From Bacteroidaceae bacterium (GTDB lineage: Bacteria > Bacteroidota > Bacteroidia > Bacteroidales > Bacteroidaceae): a stretch of 64,000 nucleotides of DNA. A model generated the notes under the pieces. The model was given only the letters and a program-made list of their open reading frames with translations. It ran no database searches and was not told where the DNA came from. Positions within the stretch are counted from its first letter, which is position 1. Every line of letters starts with the position of its first letter. The stretch is taken from contig JAGCPD010000038.1 of the NCBI GenBank assembly GCA_017645305.1, positions 1 to 64,000 on the forward strand. Direction: 5' to 3'. Shown here one piece after another: positions 20,532 through 29,173 of the stretch. Position numbers and translations under genes: made by a program.

Positions 20532-21635
20532 ATGAAGAAGAAAGTAGTTTTTTTGTTGGCGCCGGTGCTGATGATGGCGGGCTGCCAGAATAAAGAAGAC
20601 GGTCAGAATCAGGCCGACCAGAAGAGCTTCGAGACGATGACAGTTTCGAAGCAGGATATCACGTTGAGTCAGAGTTATCCGGCATCCGTTGAAGGGCGGC
20701 AGAGCGTGAAGATCATCCCTCGCATAGAGGGCTATCTGCGCGAGATAAAGGTGAAGGAAGGACAGCGCGTCACGAAGGGACAGGTGCTGTTTGTAATTGA
20801 CCAGGCGAGTTATCAGGCCGAGGTGAAGGCGGCGGCGGCGAATGCGGAGGTGGCGAAGGCCAACCTAACGAAGGAACAACTGAGCTACGACGGCAGCAAG
20901 AACCTGCACGCCCATAAGGTGGTGTCTGACCACGAGTTGCGCACGTCGGCTTCGAACCTTGCGATGGCGAAGGCGCAGTTGCAACAGGCGCAGGCGCAAC
21001 TGGAAACGGCGCGCACCAACCTCTCTTATACCGTGCTGCGCAGTCCGTCGGATGGCGTGGTAGGTAGTCTGCCGTATCGTGTGGGCGACTACGTGAGTCC
21101 CACCATGCAGGGCGCCCTAACTACCGTGGCTGACGCGCAGGAGATGTACGTGTATTTCTCGCTGACGGAACGTGATGTGATGAGTCAAATTGCCGAACAT
21201 GGCTCCCTGGAGAAGGTTGTGAAAGCCTTTCCACCAATTAGTCTGCTGACGGCTAATGGCGACACCTGCACCGTGAAGGGGCGTGTTGAGAGTGTCAGCG
21301 GTGTGGTCGACAACAGCACGGGTTCCGTATCGGCGCGTGCAGTATTCCCCAATGCTGATAACCATCTGCTCAGCGGCAGCACAGGCAGCATCGTCATCCC
21401 CAAGAAGATGAAACAAGTCATCGTCATCCCCCAGTCGGCCACCTACGAGATACAGGACAAGATATACGTCTATAAGGTGGTTGACGGTAAGGCCGAGTCG
21501 GCCATCATCACCGTTCTGCCCATGAATGACGGCAAGAACTACGTCGTAATCAGCGGCCTCGCCGTGGGCGATGTGATTGTAGCCAAAGGTGCTAACTATG
21601 TAAAGGAGGGACAGGAAGTGAAAAGTGAAGAGTGA
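20532..21635 (+). CDS. RND efflux periplasmic adaptor (AcrA/MexA family) lipoprotein
   Basis: A 367-residue lipoprotein when started at 20532. The signal KKKVVFLLAPVLMMAGC has a lipobox MAGC, so the mature protein is anchored to a membrane by the cysteine. Next come the barrel-sandwich (lipoyl) half motif SVKIIPRIEGYLREIKVKEG, an alpha-hairpin rich in Ala/Gln/Leu, the second lipoyl half YTVLRSPSDGVVG, and beta-barrel and membrane-proximal domains. It connects the inner-membrane pump encoded next to an outer-membrane channel. No TolC-like gene is in the window, so the channel must come from elsewhere. The 3' end lies in a heptamer tract that codes for VKSEE and the stop codon. Confidence 0.93.
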   Translation: MKKKVVFLLAPVLMMAGCQNKEDGQNQADQKSFETMTVSKQDITLSQSYPASVEGRQSVKIIPRIEGYLREIKVKEGQRVTKGQVLFVIDQASYQAEVKAAAANAEVAKANLTKEQLSYDGSKNLHAHKVVSDHELRTSASNLAMAKAQLQQAQAQLETARTNLSYTVLRSPSDGVVGSLPYRVGDYVSPTMQGALTTVADAQEMYVYFSLTERDVMSQIAEHGSLEKVVKAFPPISLLTANGDTCTVKGRVESVSGVVDNSTGSVSARAVFPNADNHLLSGSTGSIVIPKKMKQVIVIPQSATYEIQDKIYVYKVVDGKAESAIITVLPMNDGKNYVVISGLAVGDVIVAKGANYVKEGQEVKSEE

Positions 21636-21644
21636 AGAGTGAAA
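21617..21644. repeat. Heptamer tract over the adaptor stop codon
   Basis: AGTGAAA, AGTGAAG, AGTGAAG, AGTGAAA: four 7-bp units that encode the last residues and stop of the adaptor and fill the gap to the pump gene. Confidence 0.9.
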
Positions 21645-21660
21645 AATTTGCTACCGCATT

Positions 21661-24600
21661 ATGAAAATCAAGACGTTTATAGACCGTCCGCTGCTTTCGA
21701 TTGTCATCAACGTGATGGTGGTGGCAGTGGGCATCATCGCACTGACTCGACTGCCAATAGAGAAGTTTCCCGACATTGCGCCGCCAACAGTCTATTTGTG
21801 GGCGAGCTACCCCGGCGCGAGTGCCGAGACGGTGCAGAAGAGCGTGCTGGCTCCGCTGGAGCAGGCCATCAACGGCGTGGATAACATGATGTATATGACC
21901 TCGTCGGCATCGAATGGTTCGGCCTCCATCAGCATCTATTTCAAGCAGGGTACCAATGCCGACATGGCGGCGGTGAACGTTCAGAACCGTGTGGTGCAGG
22001 CGCAGGCACAGTTGCCTGCCGAGGTGCTGAAGATGGGTGTGGCTGTAGAGAAACAACAGCCGGGCCAGTTGCGCATCCTCGCACTGGAGAGCCCCGGCGG
22101 TACCTACGACGAGAATTTCCTCTCGAACTACTTCTTTAACAATCTGCGTCCCGCCATCCTGCGCATCCAGGGCGTGGGCAAGTGCGAGGTGTGGGGCGGA
22201 CAGTATGCCCTGCGCATCTGGCTGCGGCCCGAGGCGATGGCACGCTACGGCATCGTGCCCAGTGACATCACCACCCTGCTGGAGGAACAGAACGTGGAGG
22301 CGAGCATCGGCTCCATCGGCGAGAACACCTCCGGCACCTTCCAATATACCCTGCGCTACACGGGTCGCAAGCAGGATGTCCGTGAGTTCGAGAACCTCAT
22401 TCTGCGCTCCAATCGGACGGGCGAGGAACTGCGCTTGAAGGATGTGGCCGACCTCGAACTGGGGCAGAGCGACTATGCCTACTCCAACCGCATCAACGGT
22501 CATCCGGGTGTGATGGGCAGCGTCAGTCAGGTGGCCGGTTCCAACGCCACACGCATCAATCAGGACATCGACCAACTCATCCGTGAGGTGGAACAGACCA
22601 TGCCCAAGGACATCCGCATCGTCACCTTCGACAACACCAACGACTTCCTCTTCGCCTCTATCCGCGAAGTGATCTTCACCCTCCTGCTGGCTATCGTGCT
22701 GGTGCTCGTGGTGGTCTATCTCTTTGTGCAGGACTTCCGCGCCACGCTCATCCCCGCCCTCGGCATCATCGTGTCGCTCATCGGCACCTTCGCCTTCATG
22801 GCGGTGGCGGGCTTCAGCATCAATATGCTCACGCTCTTCGCCCTGATGCTGGTCATCGGTACAGTGGTGGATGACTCGATTGTGGTAGTCGAGGCGGTGC
22901 AGGCGCGTTTCGATGCCGGTTATCGCTCGGCCTATAAGGCATCGGTCGATGCCATGAATGGTCTTACGTCGGCCCTCTTTACCACCACCCTCGTCTTCAT
23001 GGTCATCTTCATCCCCGTGTCGTTTGTCAGCGGCACCTCAGGCACCTTCTACAAGCAGTTTGGCCTCACGATGGCCGTCGCCGTGGGCATCTCGCTGCTC
23101 TACGCCCTCACCCTCGCCCCAGCACTTTGTGCGATGATTCTGAACATGAACGACGAGAACAAAAAGAACCTCTCGCAGCGCGTCCGTCGCGTTTACGATG
23201 CCTCGTTCCATGCCCTGCTGGGTCGCTACACCAAGATGGCGATGTTGCCCATACGGCAAAAGTGGCTGGCGACAGCAGGCGTGACGGTGGCTCTCGTCAT
23301 GACGGCATTGCTATTGAAGACGGTGCCTACGGGTTTCGTACCTGATGAAGACATGGGTTCGCTGATGATTGACGTGAGCACGCCGTCGGGCTATACGATG
23401 GCGAAGACGGAGGAGGTTATGAATCGGCTGACAGACCAGATACAGCAGTTGCCAGAGGTCGAGTCGGTGGGCAGCGTCGTAGGCTTCGGCGGTGCTAACA
23501 AGGGTATGGTGCAGGTGCAGCTGCGTCCGTGGAGTCAGCGCACTGGCAGCGATCATACGTCGTGGGCCGTCAACGAGCGCAACAACGAGATACTGGCTGA
23601 CGAGCACGAGGCCGAGAGCTTCGCCATGTCGCCGGGCATGATTGACAGCTACGGTCGCGGCGGCGGTTTCGAACTGTCAGTCATCAACAAAAACGGCCAG
23701 GACCTGCGCACGTTCTTCGACGTCACCCAGCGCTTCGTCGAGGCCCTGAACCGCCGTCCTGAGGTCAGCGATGCCTACTCTGGCTATGCCATCGACTACC
23801 CGCAGTACCGCGTGGATGTCGATGCCTCGCACTGCAAGAAGCTCGGCATATCGCCCTCGGCGGTGCTCAATGAACTGAGTGCCTTCCTCGGCAGTAGCTA
23901 CGTGTCGAACTTCAATAAATACAACCAGGTCTATCAGGTCACTATGCAACTGCGCCCCACCGACCGTGCCGACCTCCACTCCCTCGACCGCCTATTTGTG
24001 CGTTCCGACGAGGGCGCGATGCTGCCCATCAGCCAGTTTGTCACCCTTCGCAAGGAGTATATGCCGCAGTCGCTAAGCCGCTTCGACATGGTGGGTAGCA
24101 TCGGTATCACCGGCTCTGTGGCGCAGGGCAGCAGCACGGGCGACGCCATCCGTGCCATCCGCGAGGTTGCCCAGAAGGAACTGCCCGTGGGCTACGGCAT
24201 CGAGTTTAGCGGCATCACCCGTGAGGAGAGTCAGACGGGCTCCAACGTCATCGTCATCTTCCTCATCTGCGTGTTCTTCGTCTATCTCATCATGGTGGCC
24301 CTCTACGAGAGTCTCTTCATTCCCCTGGCTGTCATCCTCGGCGTGCCTTTCGGATTGATGGGTGCCTTGCTCTTCGCCCAACTCTTCGGCGTGGAGAACA
24401 ACATTTATCTGCAGGTCGGTCTCATCATGCTCATCGGCCTGCTCTGCAAGACCGCCATCCTCCTCACTGAGTACGCCACCCAGTGCCGCCATGCAGGAAT
24501 GTCGCTTAAGCAGAGTGCTTTCTTTGCTGCCAAAATGCGATTACGTCCTATTCTCATGACCTCGCTCACCATGATCTTCGGCATGCTTCCGCTAATGTTC

Positions 24601-24828
24601 GCCTCGGGTGCCGGTGCCAATGGCAGCCGCACGGTGGGTGTGGGCACTGTCGGCGGCATGCTGCTGGGCACTTTGGGCCTTCTCTTCGTCGTCCCCGCCC
24701 TCTTCGTCATCTTCCAGACGTTGCAAGAGCGGTTCAAGCCCGTTACTTTCCAACCCTCTGATGACCCGCTGATTATTGAGGAAATGAAGAAGATTGAGGA
24801 ATATCGCCAACTTAAAAACAATAATTAA
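21661..24828 (+). CDS. RND multidrug efflux pump, inner-membrane permease (AcrB/HAE1 family)
   Basis: A 1055-residue permease with the double-repeat architecture of HAE1 transporters: TM1 at ~10-30, a large porter loop (GASAETVQKSVLAPLEQAIN), TM2-6 at ~335-500, TM7 near 545, a second porter loop, and TM8-12 at ~870-1030. The proton-relay motif is recognisable in TM4 (GTVVDDSIVVVEAV, two Asp), and family motif D is close to it. It exports drugs, bile salts or detergents using the proton gradient. The gene follows its adaptor after 25 bp and is followed, after a new promoter, by a two-component system. A 327-codon antisense frame across the gene is a by-product of codon bias. Confidence 0.95.
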   Translation: MKIKTFIDRPLLSIVINVMVVAVGIIALTRLPIEKFPDIAPPTVYLWASYPGASAETVQKSVLAPLEQAINGVDNMMYMTSSASNGSASISIYFKQGTNADMAAVNVQNRVVQAQAQLPAEVLKMGVAVEKQQPGQLRILALESPGGTYDENFLSNYFFNNLRPAILRIQGVGKCEVWGGQYALRIWLRPEAMARYGIVPSDITTLLEEQNVEASIGSIGENTSGTFQYTLRYTGRKQDVREFENLILRSNRTGEELRLKDVADLELGQSDYAYSNRINGHPGVMGSVSQVAGSNATRINQDIDQLIREVEQTMPKDIRIVTFDNTNDFLFASIREVIFTLLLAIVLVLVVVYLFVQDFRATLIPALGIIVSLIGTFAFMAVAGFSINMLTLFALMLVIGTVVDDSIVVVEAVQARFDAGYRSAYKASVDAMNGLTSALFTTTLVFMVIFIPVSFVSGTSGTFYKQFGLTMAVAVGISLLYALTLAPALCAMILNMNDENKKNLSQRVRRVYDASFHALLGRYTKMAMLPIRQKWLATAGVTVALVMTALLLKTVPTGFVPDEDMGSLMIDVSTPSGYTMAKTEEVMNRLTDQIQQLPEVESVGSVVGFGGANKGMVQVQLRPWSQRTGSDHTSWAVNERNNEILADEHEAESFAMSPGMIDSYGRGGGFELSVINKNGQDLRTFFDVTQRFVEALNRRPEVSDAYSGYAIDYPQYRVDVDASHCKKLGISPSAVLNELSAFLGSSYVSNFNKYNQVYQVTMQLRPTDRADLHSLDRLFVRSDEGAMLPISQFVTLRKEYMPQSLSRFDMVGSIGITGSVAQGSSTGDAIRAIREVAQKELPVGYGIEFSGITREESQTGSNVIVIFLICVFFVYLIMVALYESLFIPLAVILGVPFGLMGALLFAQLFGVENNIYLQVGLIMLIGLLCKTAILLTEYATQCRHAGMSLKQSAFFAAKMRLRPILMTSLTMIFGMLPLMFASGAGANGSRTVGVGTVGGMLLGTLGLLFVVPALFVIFQTLQERFKPVTFQPSDDPLIIEEMKKIEEYRQLKNNN

Positions 24829-24846
24829 TATGCCAGAAGTTTAGGT

Positions 24847-24881
24847 TTTGATGATTATTACCATATTATTTTGTATCTTTG
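24847..24881 (+). promoter_or_regulatory. Promoter of the two-component system
   Basis: TTTG at 24847-24850, 23-bp gap, TATCTTTG at 24874-24881. The ATG at 24889 lies 7 bases on, a nearly leaderless arrangement; it rules out the upstream TTG at 24871. Confidence 0.7.
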
Positions 24882-24888
24882 CCGCAGA

Positions 24889-25677
24889 ATGAAGACGAGA
24901 CGAATCATACACGGAGTATTCCTGGTGCTGGGGCTATCGCTGCTGGGACTGCTGTTCTACTACCTGATGTGGCTGATAACCGACAAGGAGTTTAGGGAAA
25001 TGCTGAAACAGGGATGGCCCTTCACGTCGGGCATGATACTGGTGGACTATGCCGCCTGCTGTCTGTTCACCACGGTGGTGACGCTCTACTACTGGCGGTC
25101 GCGAGAGAAAGCCGAGCGCGAGCGCGACAAATTCCGTTTGCAGGCGCTGGAGAACCAGCTGAGTCCGCACTTTGTGTTCAATAACTTTAGCATCCTGGCC
25201 GACCTCATCGAGGTAGATCCCAAGCGGGCGTCCAGCTATCTGATGAATCTCTCGAAGGTGTATCGCTATACACTGTCGCACCTCGACCACAGTACGGTGA
25301 CACTGCAGGAGGAACTGGAGTTCCTGCAGCGCTACCTGTCGCTCCTGCAGCATCGATTCGGCAAGGGCATACAGGTGAGGATAGCCGACGAAGTGAAGGA
25401 TTGCGAAGGCTCGCTGCCGCCCGCCGCCCTGCAGATGCTGATAGAGAATGCCATCAAGCACAACGAACACACCACAGCCCGTCCGCTCATCATCGACGTG
25501 ACTGCCAAAGGCAAGCGCATCAGCGTGAGCAACAAAAAGCAGCCTATCACAACGGCTGAATCAACAAATGTAGGCCAGCATAACATCGCAGAGCGCTATC
25601 GTCTGCTGACGGACAAGAAGGTAGAGATATGCGAGACAGCGGAAGACTATTGCGTAATAATACCGCTGATTATTTAA
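24889..25677 (+). CDS. LytS-type sensor histidine kinase
   Basis: A 262-residue kinase. Two membrane helices (~7-27 and ~45-65) flank a very short periplasmic loop, so it probably senses something in the membrane or through a partner. A coiled linker leads to the His_kinase (PF06580) domain: NQLSPHFVFNNFSILADLIE, where the His is the phosphorylation site, then the ATPase domain with an N-box MLIENAIKHN. The final G-boxes appear reduced, as is common in this group. It acts with the LytTR regulator encoded 28 bp downstream. Its position behind the RND pump suggests it controls that operon, but this is an inference. Confidence 0.9.
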   Translation: MKTRRIIHGVFLVLGLSLLGLLFYYLMWLITDKEFREMLKQGWPFTSGMILVDYAACCLFTTVVTLYYWRSREKAERERDKFRLQALENQLSPHFVFNNFSILADLIEVDPKRASSYLMNLSKVYRYTLSHLDHSTVTLQEELEFLQRYLSLLQHRFGKGIQVRIADEVKDCEGSLPPAALQMLIENAIKHNEHTTARPLIIDVTAKGKRISVSNKKQPITTAESTNVGQHNIAERYRLLTDKKVEICETAEDYCVIIPLII

Positions 25678-25705
25678 CGAACACGGATGCGGATTTTACG
25701 GATTT

Positions 25706-26491
25706 ATGAAGATACTGATTATAGAAGACGAACAGAGCAGTGCCGACCGTCTGCGCAGGATGCTGGAGGGAGAGCACGAGATCGTTGGCGTATGTGCCAG
25801 CAATGCTGAGGTGAAGGATTTCTTTGCCAAAGATGGTTCTGAGGTACATCTAATATTGAGTGACATCCAACTGGGTGACGGTCTGAGCTTTGAGTCGCTG
25901 AAGACGGTGCCGACGGCTATCCCCGTCATCTTCACCACTGCTTTCGACCAATATGCTGTGCAAGCCTTCCAGTTCAATAGTCTCGACTATCTGCTGAAGC
26001 CCATCGACAGCGAGGAACTTCATGCGGCTTTGGCGAAGGTAAAGCCAGTTGTCCGCTCGGCTTTGCCGCTTGGCTTGTCCAAGAATTCTCCATCTACAAC
26101 TGACGCCATCGCCCAACTGCTGGCCTCCGTAAAGAGTCAGACCATCCGCTATCGCGAGCGCTTTTTGATTCCCCATCGTGCCGATGAATACTTGATTGTC
26201 CCTGTGAGCAACGTAAGCCACATTACAATACGTGACGGTGTGGTGCGCCTCTGCACCCTTCAGGGCAATACCCACCCTCTGGCTCTGACACTCGAAGAAG
26301 CCGAGAGCCAACTCGACCCGCAGCGCTTCATGCGTGTGAACCGCCAGTTCATCGTCAGTGCCGCAGCCGTCAGCAAACTCTCCACCTATTTCCTCGGCAA
26401 GATGCGCATCCATGTCACCGCTTTCCCCGATGCAGAAATCATCGTGAGCAAAGACAAGGTTGCCACCGTCAAACGCTGGTTAGATTCGTAA
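25706..26491 (+). CDS. LytTR-family response regulator
   Basis: A 261-residue regulator with an N-terminal receiver (MKILIIEDEQSSADRLRRML, phospho-acceptor Asp in LILSDIQLGDG, then the FTTAFDQYAVQAFQFNSLDY segment with Lys in YLLKPID) and a C-terminal LytTR DNA-binding domain from ~155 (RFLIPHRADEYLIVPVSNVS, FMRVNRQFIVSAAAVSKL). LytTR domains bind two short direct repeats. The partner kinase lies immediately upstream. Targets may include the pump operon; no repeat pair could be singled out by eye. Confidence 0.93.
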   Translation: MKILIIEDEQSSADRLRRMLEGEHEIVGVCASNAEVKDFFAKDGSEVHLILSDIQLGDGLSFESLKTVPTAIPVIFTTAFDQYAVQAFQFNSLDYLLKPIDSEELHAALAKVKPVVRSALPLGLSKNSPSTTDAIAQLLASVKSQTIRYRERFLIPHRADEYLIVPVSNVSHITIRDGVVRLCTLQGNTHPLALTLEEAESQLDPQRFMRVNRQFIVSAAAVSKLSTYFLGKMRIHVTAFPDAEIIVSKDKVATVKRWLDS

Positions 26492-26496
26492 GAAAT

Positions 26497-27009
26497 ATGA
26501 AGATACAATTAATAAAACTTAGGACGGACCAGACAGTTGCTATGAAGGAAGAAATGCAGGAGGCATTCCAGCATGGCTTTCAGTCGTACTATAAAGAAGA
26601 CAACCAGTGGCAGGTATTGCCTGACAAGGACTTCTATCAGTCGTTGGAGGCTGAAGGGGCAGAAGCCTACGAAGCAATTGGAACAGAAGGAGAACGAGTG
26701 GGCGGAGCCATAATAACAATTGACAATAAGACGCATCAAGGTGAATTGGCGTTTCTATATGTAAGAGTTGGTGTGCAGAGCAAAGGCATCGGTCAAGCCA
26801 TCTGGAAGGCTATTGAGACGCTCCATCCTGAAACTGAGGTTTGGGAAACTTGCACGCCGTACTTCGACCGCCGAAACATCCATTTCTACATCAATCGCTG
26901 CGGCTTTCATGCAACAGAGTTCTTCAACGAACATCATCCAGACCCCAATATGCCTGAACAGTTCGACCAAGACGATGGCCTATTCAAGTTTGAAAAGAGA
27001 ATGAAATAA
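26497..27009 (+). CDS. GNAT family N-acetyltransferase
   Basis: A 170-residue protein with the GNAT core: strand GGAIITIDNKTHQGELAFLY, acetyl-CoA loop VRVGVQSKGIGQAIWKAIE (the Q/R-x-x-G-x-G/A motif, ~88-105), and the closing FYINRCGFHATEF strand. It would transfer an acetyl group to an amine of an unknown small molecule or protein. It begins 5 bp after the response regulator stop, so it is likely part of the same transcript, and 10 bp before the VOC gene. Confidence 0.85.
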   Translation: MKIQLIKLRTDQTVAMKEEMQEAFQHGFQSYYKEDNQWQVLPDKDFYQSLEAEGAEAYEAIGTEGERVGGAIITIDNKTHQGELAFLYVRVGVQSKGIGQAIWKAIETLHPETEVWETCTPYFDRRNIHFYINRCGFHATEFFNEHHPDPNMPEQFDQDDGLFKFEKRMK

Positions 27010-27019
27010 CTAAAAAAAC

Positions 27020-27406
27020 ATGAAAATAGACCACATAGCATTATTTTGCAAGGAATTGGAGCTGATGCGCCAATTCTTTCTCGACCACTTCGAGGCAACG
27101 AGCAATGAGCAGTACCATAATCCACGAACGGGACTACGCACGTATATCCTCACATTCCCCAATGGTGGGGCACGGTTGGAACTGATGCAGCGACCTGATA
27201 CTATCGATACAGATCCATCGAAGCCAAATATAGGGTTCGTCCACGTATCGTTTGCCGTAGGAAGTAAGGAGGCTGTGGATGCAAAAACCATTGAACTACG
27301 TGATGCTGGCTATCTGATAACGAGTGGGCCACGCACCACTGGCGACGGTTATTACGAGAGTTGCATCCTCGGACCTGAGGGTGTTCAGATTGAGATTACG
27401 GTATAA
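27020..27406 (+). CDS. VOC family (glyoxalase/bleomycin-resistance fold) protein
   Basis: A 128-residue protein with the paired beta-alpha-beta-beta-beta layout of the vicinal oxygen chelate fold: MKIDHIALFCKELELMRQFF with the first metal-ligand His, RLELM, HVSFAVGSKEAVDAKTIEL, and the final strand SCILGPEGVQIEITV with a terminal Glu ligand. Lactoylglutathione-lyase-like proteins of this size detoxify aldehydes or bind drugs; the substrate is not clear. Last gene of the plus-strand run, ending next to the AraC gene on the other strand. Confidence 0.85.
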   Translation: MKIDHIALFCKELELMRQFFLDHFEATSNEQYHNPRTGLRTYILTFPNGGARLELMQRPDTIDTDPSKPNIGFVHVSFAVGSKEAVDAKTIELRDAGYLITSGPRTTGDGYYESCILGPEGVQIEITV

Positions 27407-28288
27407 TTATTTTCCCTTCCTGAACTCCCTGGGGTTCGTGCCTTTCATGCGGTTGAAGAAGCGGGTGAAAGTGGTGACTTCGGCGAAATGGAGGCGGTCG
27501 GAGATTTGGGTGATGCTGAGCGAGGTCTGGCGCAGGAGGAAGGTGGCTTCCATGAGGAGCATCTGGTTGATGTAGTCAACGACGGTGCGGCCACCTGACA
27601 CCTGGCGGACGACACGCGAGAGGTAGGTGGTGGTGATGCAGAGTTCGGAGGCGTAGAAGCCGATGTCGTGGTGCTCCTCGAAATGCTTGGGCAGCAGGCC
27701 GAGGAAGCCGAGGAAGATTTCCTCGACGCGCTTGGGGAAGCGGTGCTCGCGGATGCTGTGCTGCTGGATGGTGGAGAGGTCGGTGAGGAAGAGGTTGTAG
27801 AGCATGCGCAGGCTGTCGTTGGCCTGTGGGAGTCCCATCTGCTGGTAGTGAATCATCATCTGCATCAGCTCGCGCAGGCGGCGAAAGTCGTCGGGTTTCA
27901 GCGGCAGCACGGGCGAGGTGAGTTCCACCACCGTGAAGTAGGCCGTGCGGATGGCATCGCGCACGGTGGGCAGCGAGAGCGTGAAGTGCTCGTCGCCCAG
28001 CAGGCAGATGCCGCTGTAGTCGCCGGAGGATGAGAGGATGGTTATCTCGAAGCCGGGAGAATAGGTATAGAGGTCGCCCTCGTGCAGCGTCAGTTCGCGG
28101 TTATTATATAATATGGTGAGCCAGCCGCGCGTGACAATCGTAAAGGTGTAGCACGACAGGAAGCCGTGCGTCTCGTTCGTGCCGAAGGTCCACTCCACGT
28201 TGGTTTCCATGCAGATGACGTTCCCGTCCCACTCCCCCTCGGGTATGGGAAGGTTTCTCAGTTGCGAAAATTCCTTTAAGCTGTACAC
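27407..28288 (-). CDS. AraC family transcriptional regulator
   Basis: About 293 residues from a GTG at 28288. The N-terminal half is a cupin-like sensing domain (FTIVTRGWLTILYNNRELTL, GDLYTYSPG); the C-terminal ~100 residues hold two helix-turn-helix units (ELCITTTYLSRVVRQVSG and SITQISDRLHFAEVTTFTRF) and end NRMKGTNPREFRKGK. The longer frame up to an ATG at 28357 is doubtful, because that ATG lies upstream of a minus-strand TATCTTTG box at 28352-28345 and the extra residues come from an octamer repeat tract. An intermediate start is also possible. It is divergent from the ferritin-like gene, a plausible target. Confidence 0.9.
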   Translation of the reverse strand: MYSLKEFSQLRNLPIPEGEWDGNVICMETNVEWTFGTNETHGFLSCYTFTIVTRGWLTILYNNRELTLHEGDLYTYSPGFEITILSSSGDYSGICLLGDEHFTLSLPTVRDAIRTAYFTVVELTSPVLPLKPDDFRRLRELMQMMIHYQQMGLPQANDSLRMLYNLFLTDLSTIQQHSIREHRFPKRVEEIFLGFLGLLPKHFEEHHDIGFYASELCITTTYLSRVVRQVSGGRTVVDYINQMLLMEATFLLRQTSLSITQISDRLHFAEVTTFTRFFNRMKGTNPREFRKGK

Positions 28289-28295
28289 CGCGATA

Positions 28296-28327
28296 TTGGA
28301 CGATTTGACGATTGGACAATTGGACAA
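28296..28327. repeat. Octamer tract in the leader of the AraC gene, 4 units
   Basis: TTGGACGA, TTTGACGA, TTGGACAA, TTGGACAA: the same style of degenerate tandem repeat, here with period 8, between the -7 box and the likely start codon. Confidence 0.8.
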
Positions 28328-28344
28328 TTTGGGCTTTTGCGGTG

Positions 28345-28352
28345 CAAAGATA
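28345..28352 (-). promoter_or_regulatory. -7 box of the AraC gene
   Basis: TATCTTTG on the minus strand. It lies inside the longest version of the AraC frame and thereby favours a start downstream. Confidence 0.6.
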
Positions 28353-28404
28353 TACATAAATTTTGAGTTTGTTTCGTTTTAGTCGGTTTTTGTTTCGTTT
28401 GAGC

Positions 28405-28437
28405 TTGCAATTCGATGAAAAAACCGCCGTACCTTTG
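28405..28437 (+). promoter_or_regulatory. Promoter of the ferritin-like gene
   Basis: TTG at 28405-28407, gap of 22, TACCTTTG at 28430-28437, start codon at 28487. Confidence 0.7.
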
Positions 28438-28486
28438 CCGACGAAAAAAAACAACATGAGTATTCACCTAAAAAACAAATCAAATT

Positions 28487-28942
28487 ATGGACAAGCAGAA
28501 ATCAATTGAAGCATTGCAGTTTTTCGTAACAGGACTGTCGGAAGGTGCATTCGTACACAAGGTACAGGGACAGATTTTCAAGGCTCAGGGCTTTACGAAG
28601 CTGGGCGAGAAGTACATCGGCCACTACACGGAGGAGATGGAATGGGTGGAGAAGTTCATTGACCGCATCCTCGACCTGGGTGGAGAAGTAAAGGTGGAGA
28701 AGCACGAAGCTCGCGCACTGTGCTACGACCCCGTGGAGTACATCAAGGAGGATCTGAAGATTCAGGAGCCGGGCGTAGAGCTGTTGCGCAAGTGCATGGG
28801 TTCGGTCTGCGAGGACTATCTCACCTTCGACATTCTGAAGGACTATCTGGCTGACGAGGAGGAAGACCTCTACTGGAGTCAGGGCGCACTTGAGATGATT
28901 GAGAAGATTGGCGCACAAAACTGGCTGATAATGCAGATGTAA
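28487..28942 (+). CDS. Ferritin-like diiron protein
   Basis: A 151-residue all-helical protein. Four long amphipathic helices are visible, with carboxylate/His positions typical of a ferritin-like diiron site: E in helix 1 (LSEGAFVHKVQGQIFKAQG), EKYIGHYTEEMEWVEK in helix 2 and DYLADEEEDLYWSQG in helix 4. It resembles short bacterioferritin or ferritin-like domain proteins that store iron or remove peroxide, but it is shorter and more diverged than classic Dps or Ftn. It stands first in a group with a small winged-helix protein, a rubredoxin-MBL fusion and a metal transporter, which fits a role in iron or oxidative-stress handling. Confidence 0.72.
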   Translation: MDKQKSIEALQFFVTGLSEGAFVHKVQGQIFKAQGFTKLGEKYIGHYTEEMEWVEKFIDRILDLGGEVKVEKHEARALCYDPVEYIKEDLKIQEPGVELLRKCMGSVCEDYLTFDILKDYLADEEEDLYWSQGALEMIEKIGAQNWLIMQM

Positions 28943-28944
28943 GC

Positions 28945-28972
28945 TAATTGATAATTGATAATTGAAAATTGA
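28945..28972. repeat. Heptamer tract TAATTGA, 4 units
   Basis: Three perfect TAATTGA units and one AAATTGA between the ferritin-like gene and the 56-codon gene, where they fill most of the gap including the ribosome-binding region. Confidence 0.9.
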
Positions 28973-28977
28973 AAACT

Positions 28978-29148
28978 ATGAAAGAGAAGGTATTACAGGC
29001 TATGCGTGAGTTCGGAGCTCCCGTGAACGCTGGCAAGATTGCGGAGATTACAGGTATTGACCGCAAGGAGGTCGATAAGGCTTTCGCTGAGTTGAAAAAG
29101 GAAGGTGCCATTGTGTCGCCCGTACGTTGCAAGTGGCAGCCAGCGTGA
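28978..29148 (+). CDS. Small winged-helix-like protein, 56 aa
   Basis: A 56-codon gene: MKEKVLQAMREFGAPVNAGK, then IAEITGIDRKEVDKAFAELK, then KEGAIVSPVRCKWQPA. The pattern of helix 1, helix-turn-helix (AGKIAEITGIDRKEVDKAF) and a small wing (GAIVSPVRCKW) is that of a stand-alone winged-helix domain. Codon use and the conserved-looking sequence make it a true gene despite its size. It lies 35 bp after the ferritin-like gene and 25 bp before the rubredoxin fusion, so it may be their regulator or a small DNA- or RNA-binding partner. The single Cys is not enough to suggest metal binding. Confidence 0.8.
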   Translation: MKEKVLQAMREFGAPVNAGKIAEITGIDRKEVDKAFAELKKEGAIVSPVRCKWQPA

Positions 29149-29171
29149 AAGTGAAAAATGAAAAGTGAAGA
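29144..29171. repeat. Heptamer tract over the stop of the winged-helix gene
   Basis: CGTGAAA, GTGAAAA, ATGAAAA, GTGAAGA. The first unit contains the TGA stop codon and the last ends 2 bases before the next ATG at 29174. Confidence 0.88.
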
Positions 29172-29173
29172 AT

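Noticed and set aside
21592..22575. 327-codon minus-strand frame across the RND pump gene
   Set aside because: Shadow produced by codon bias of a well-supported gene; product is His/Leu/Val-rich and matches no family.
24871..24888. TTG start giving six extra residues to the sensor kinase
   Set aside because: Overlaps the -7 promoter box, so it would not be on the transcript.
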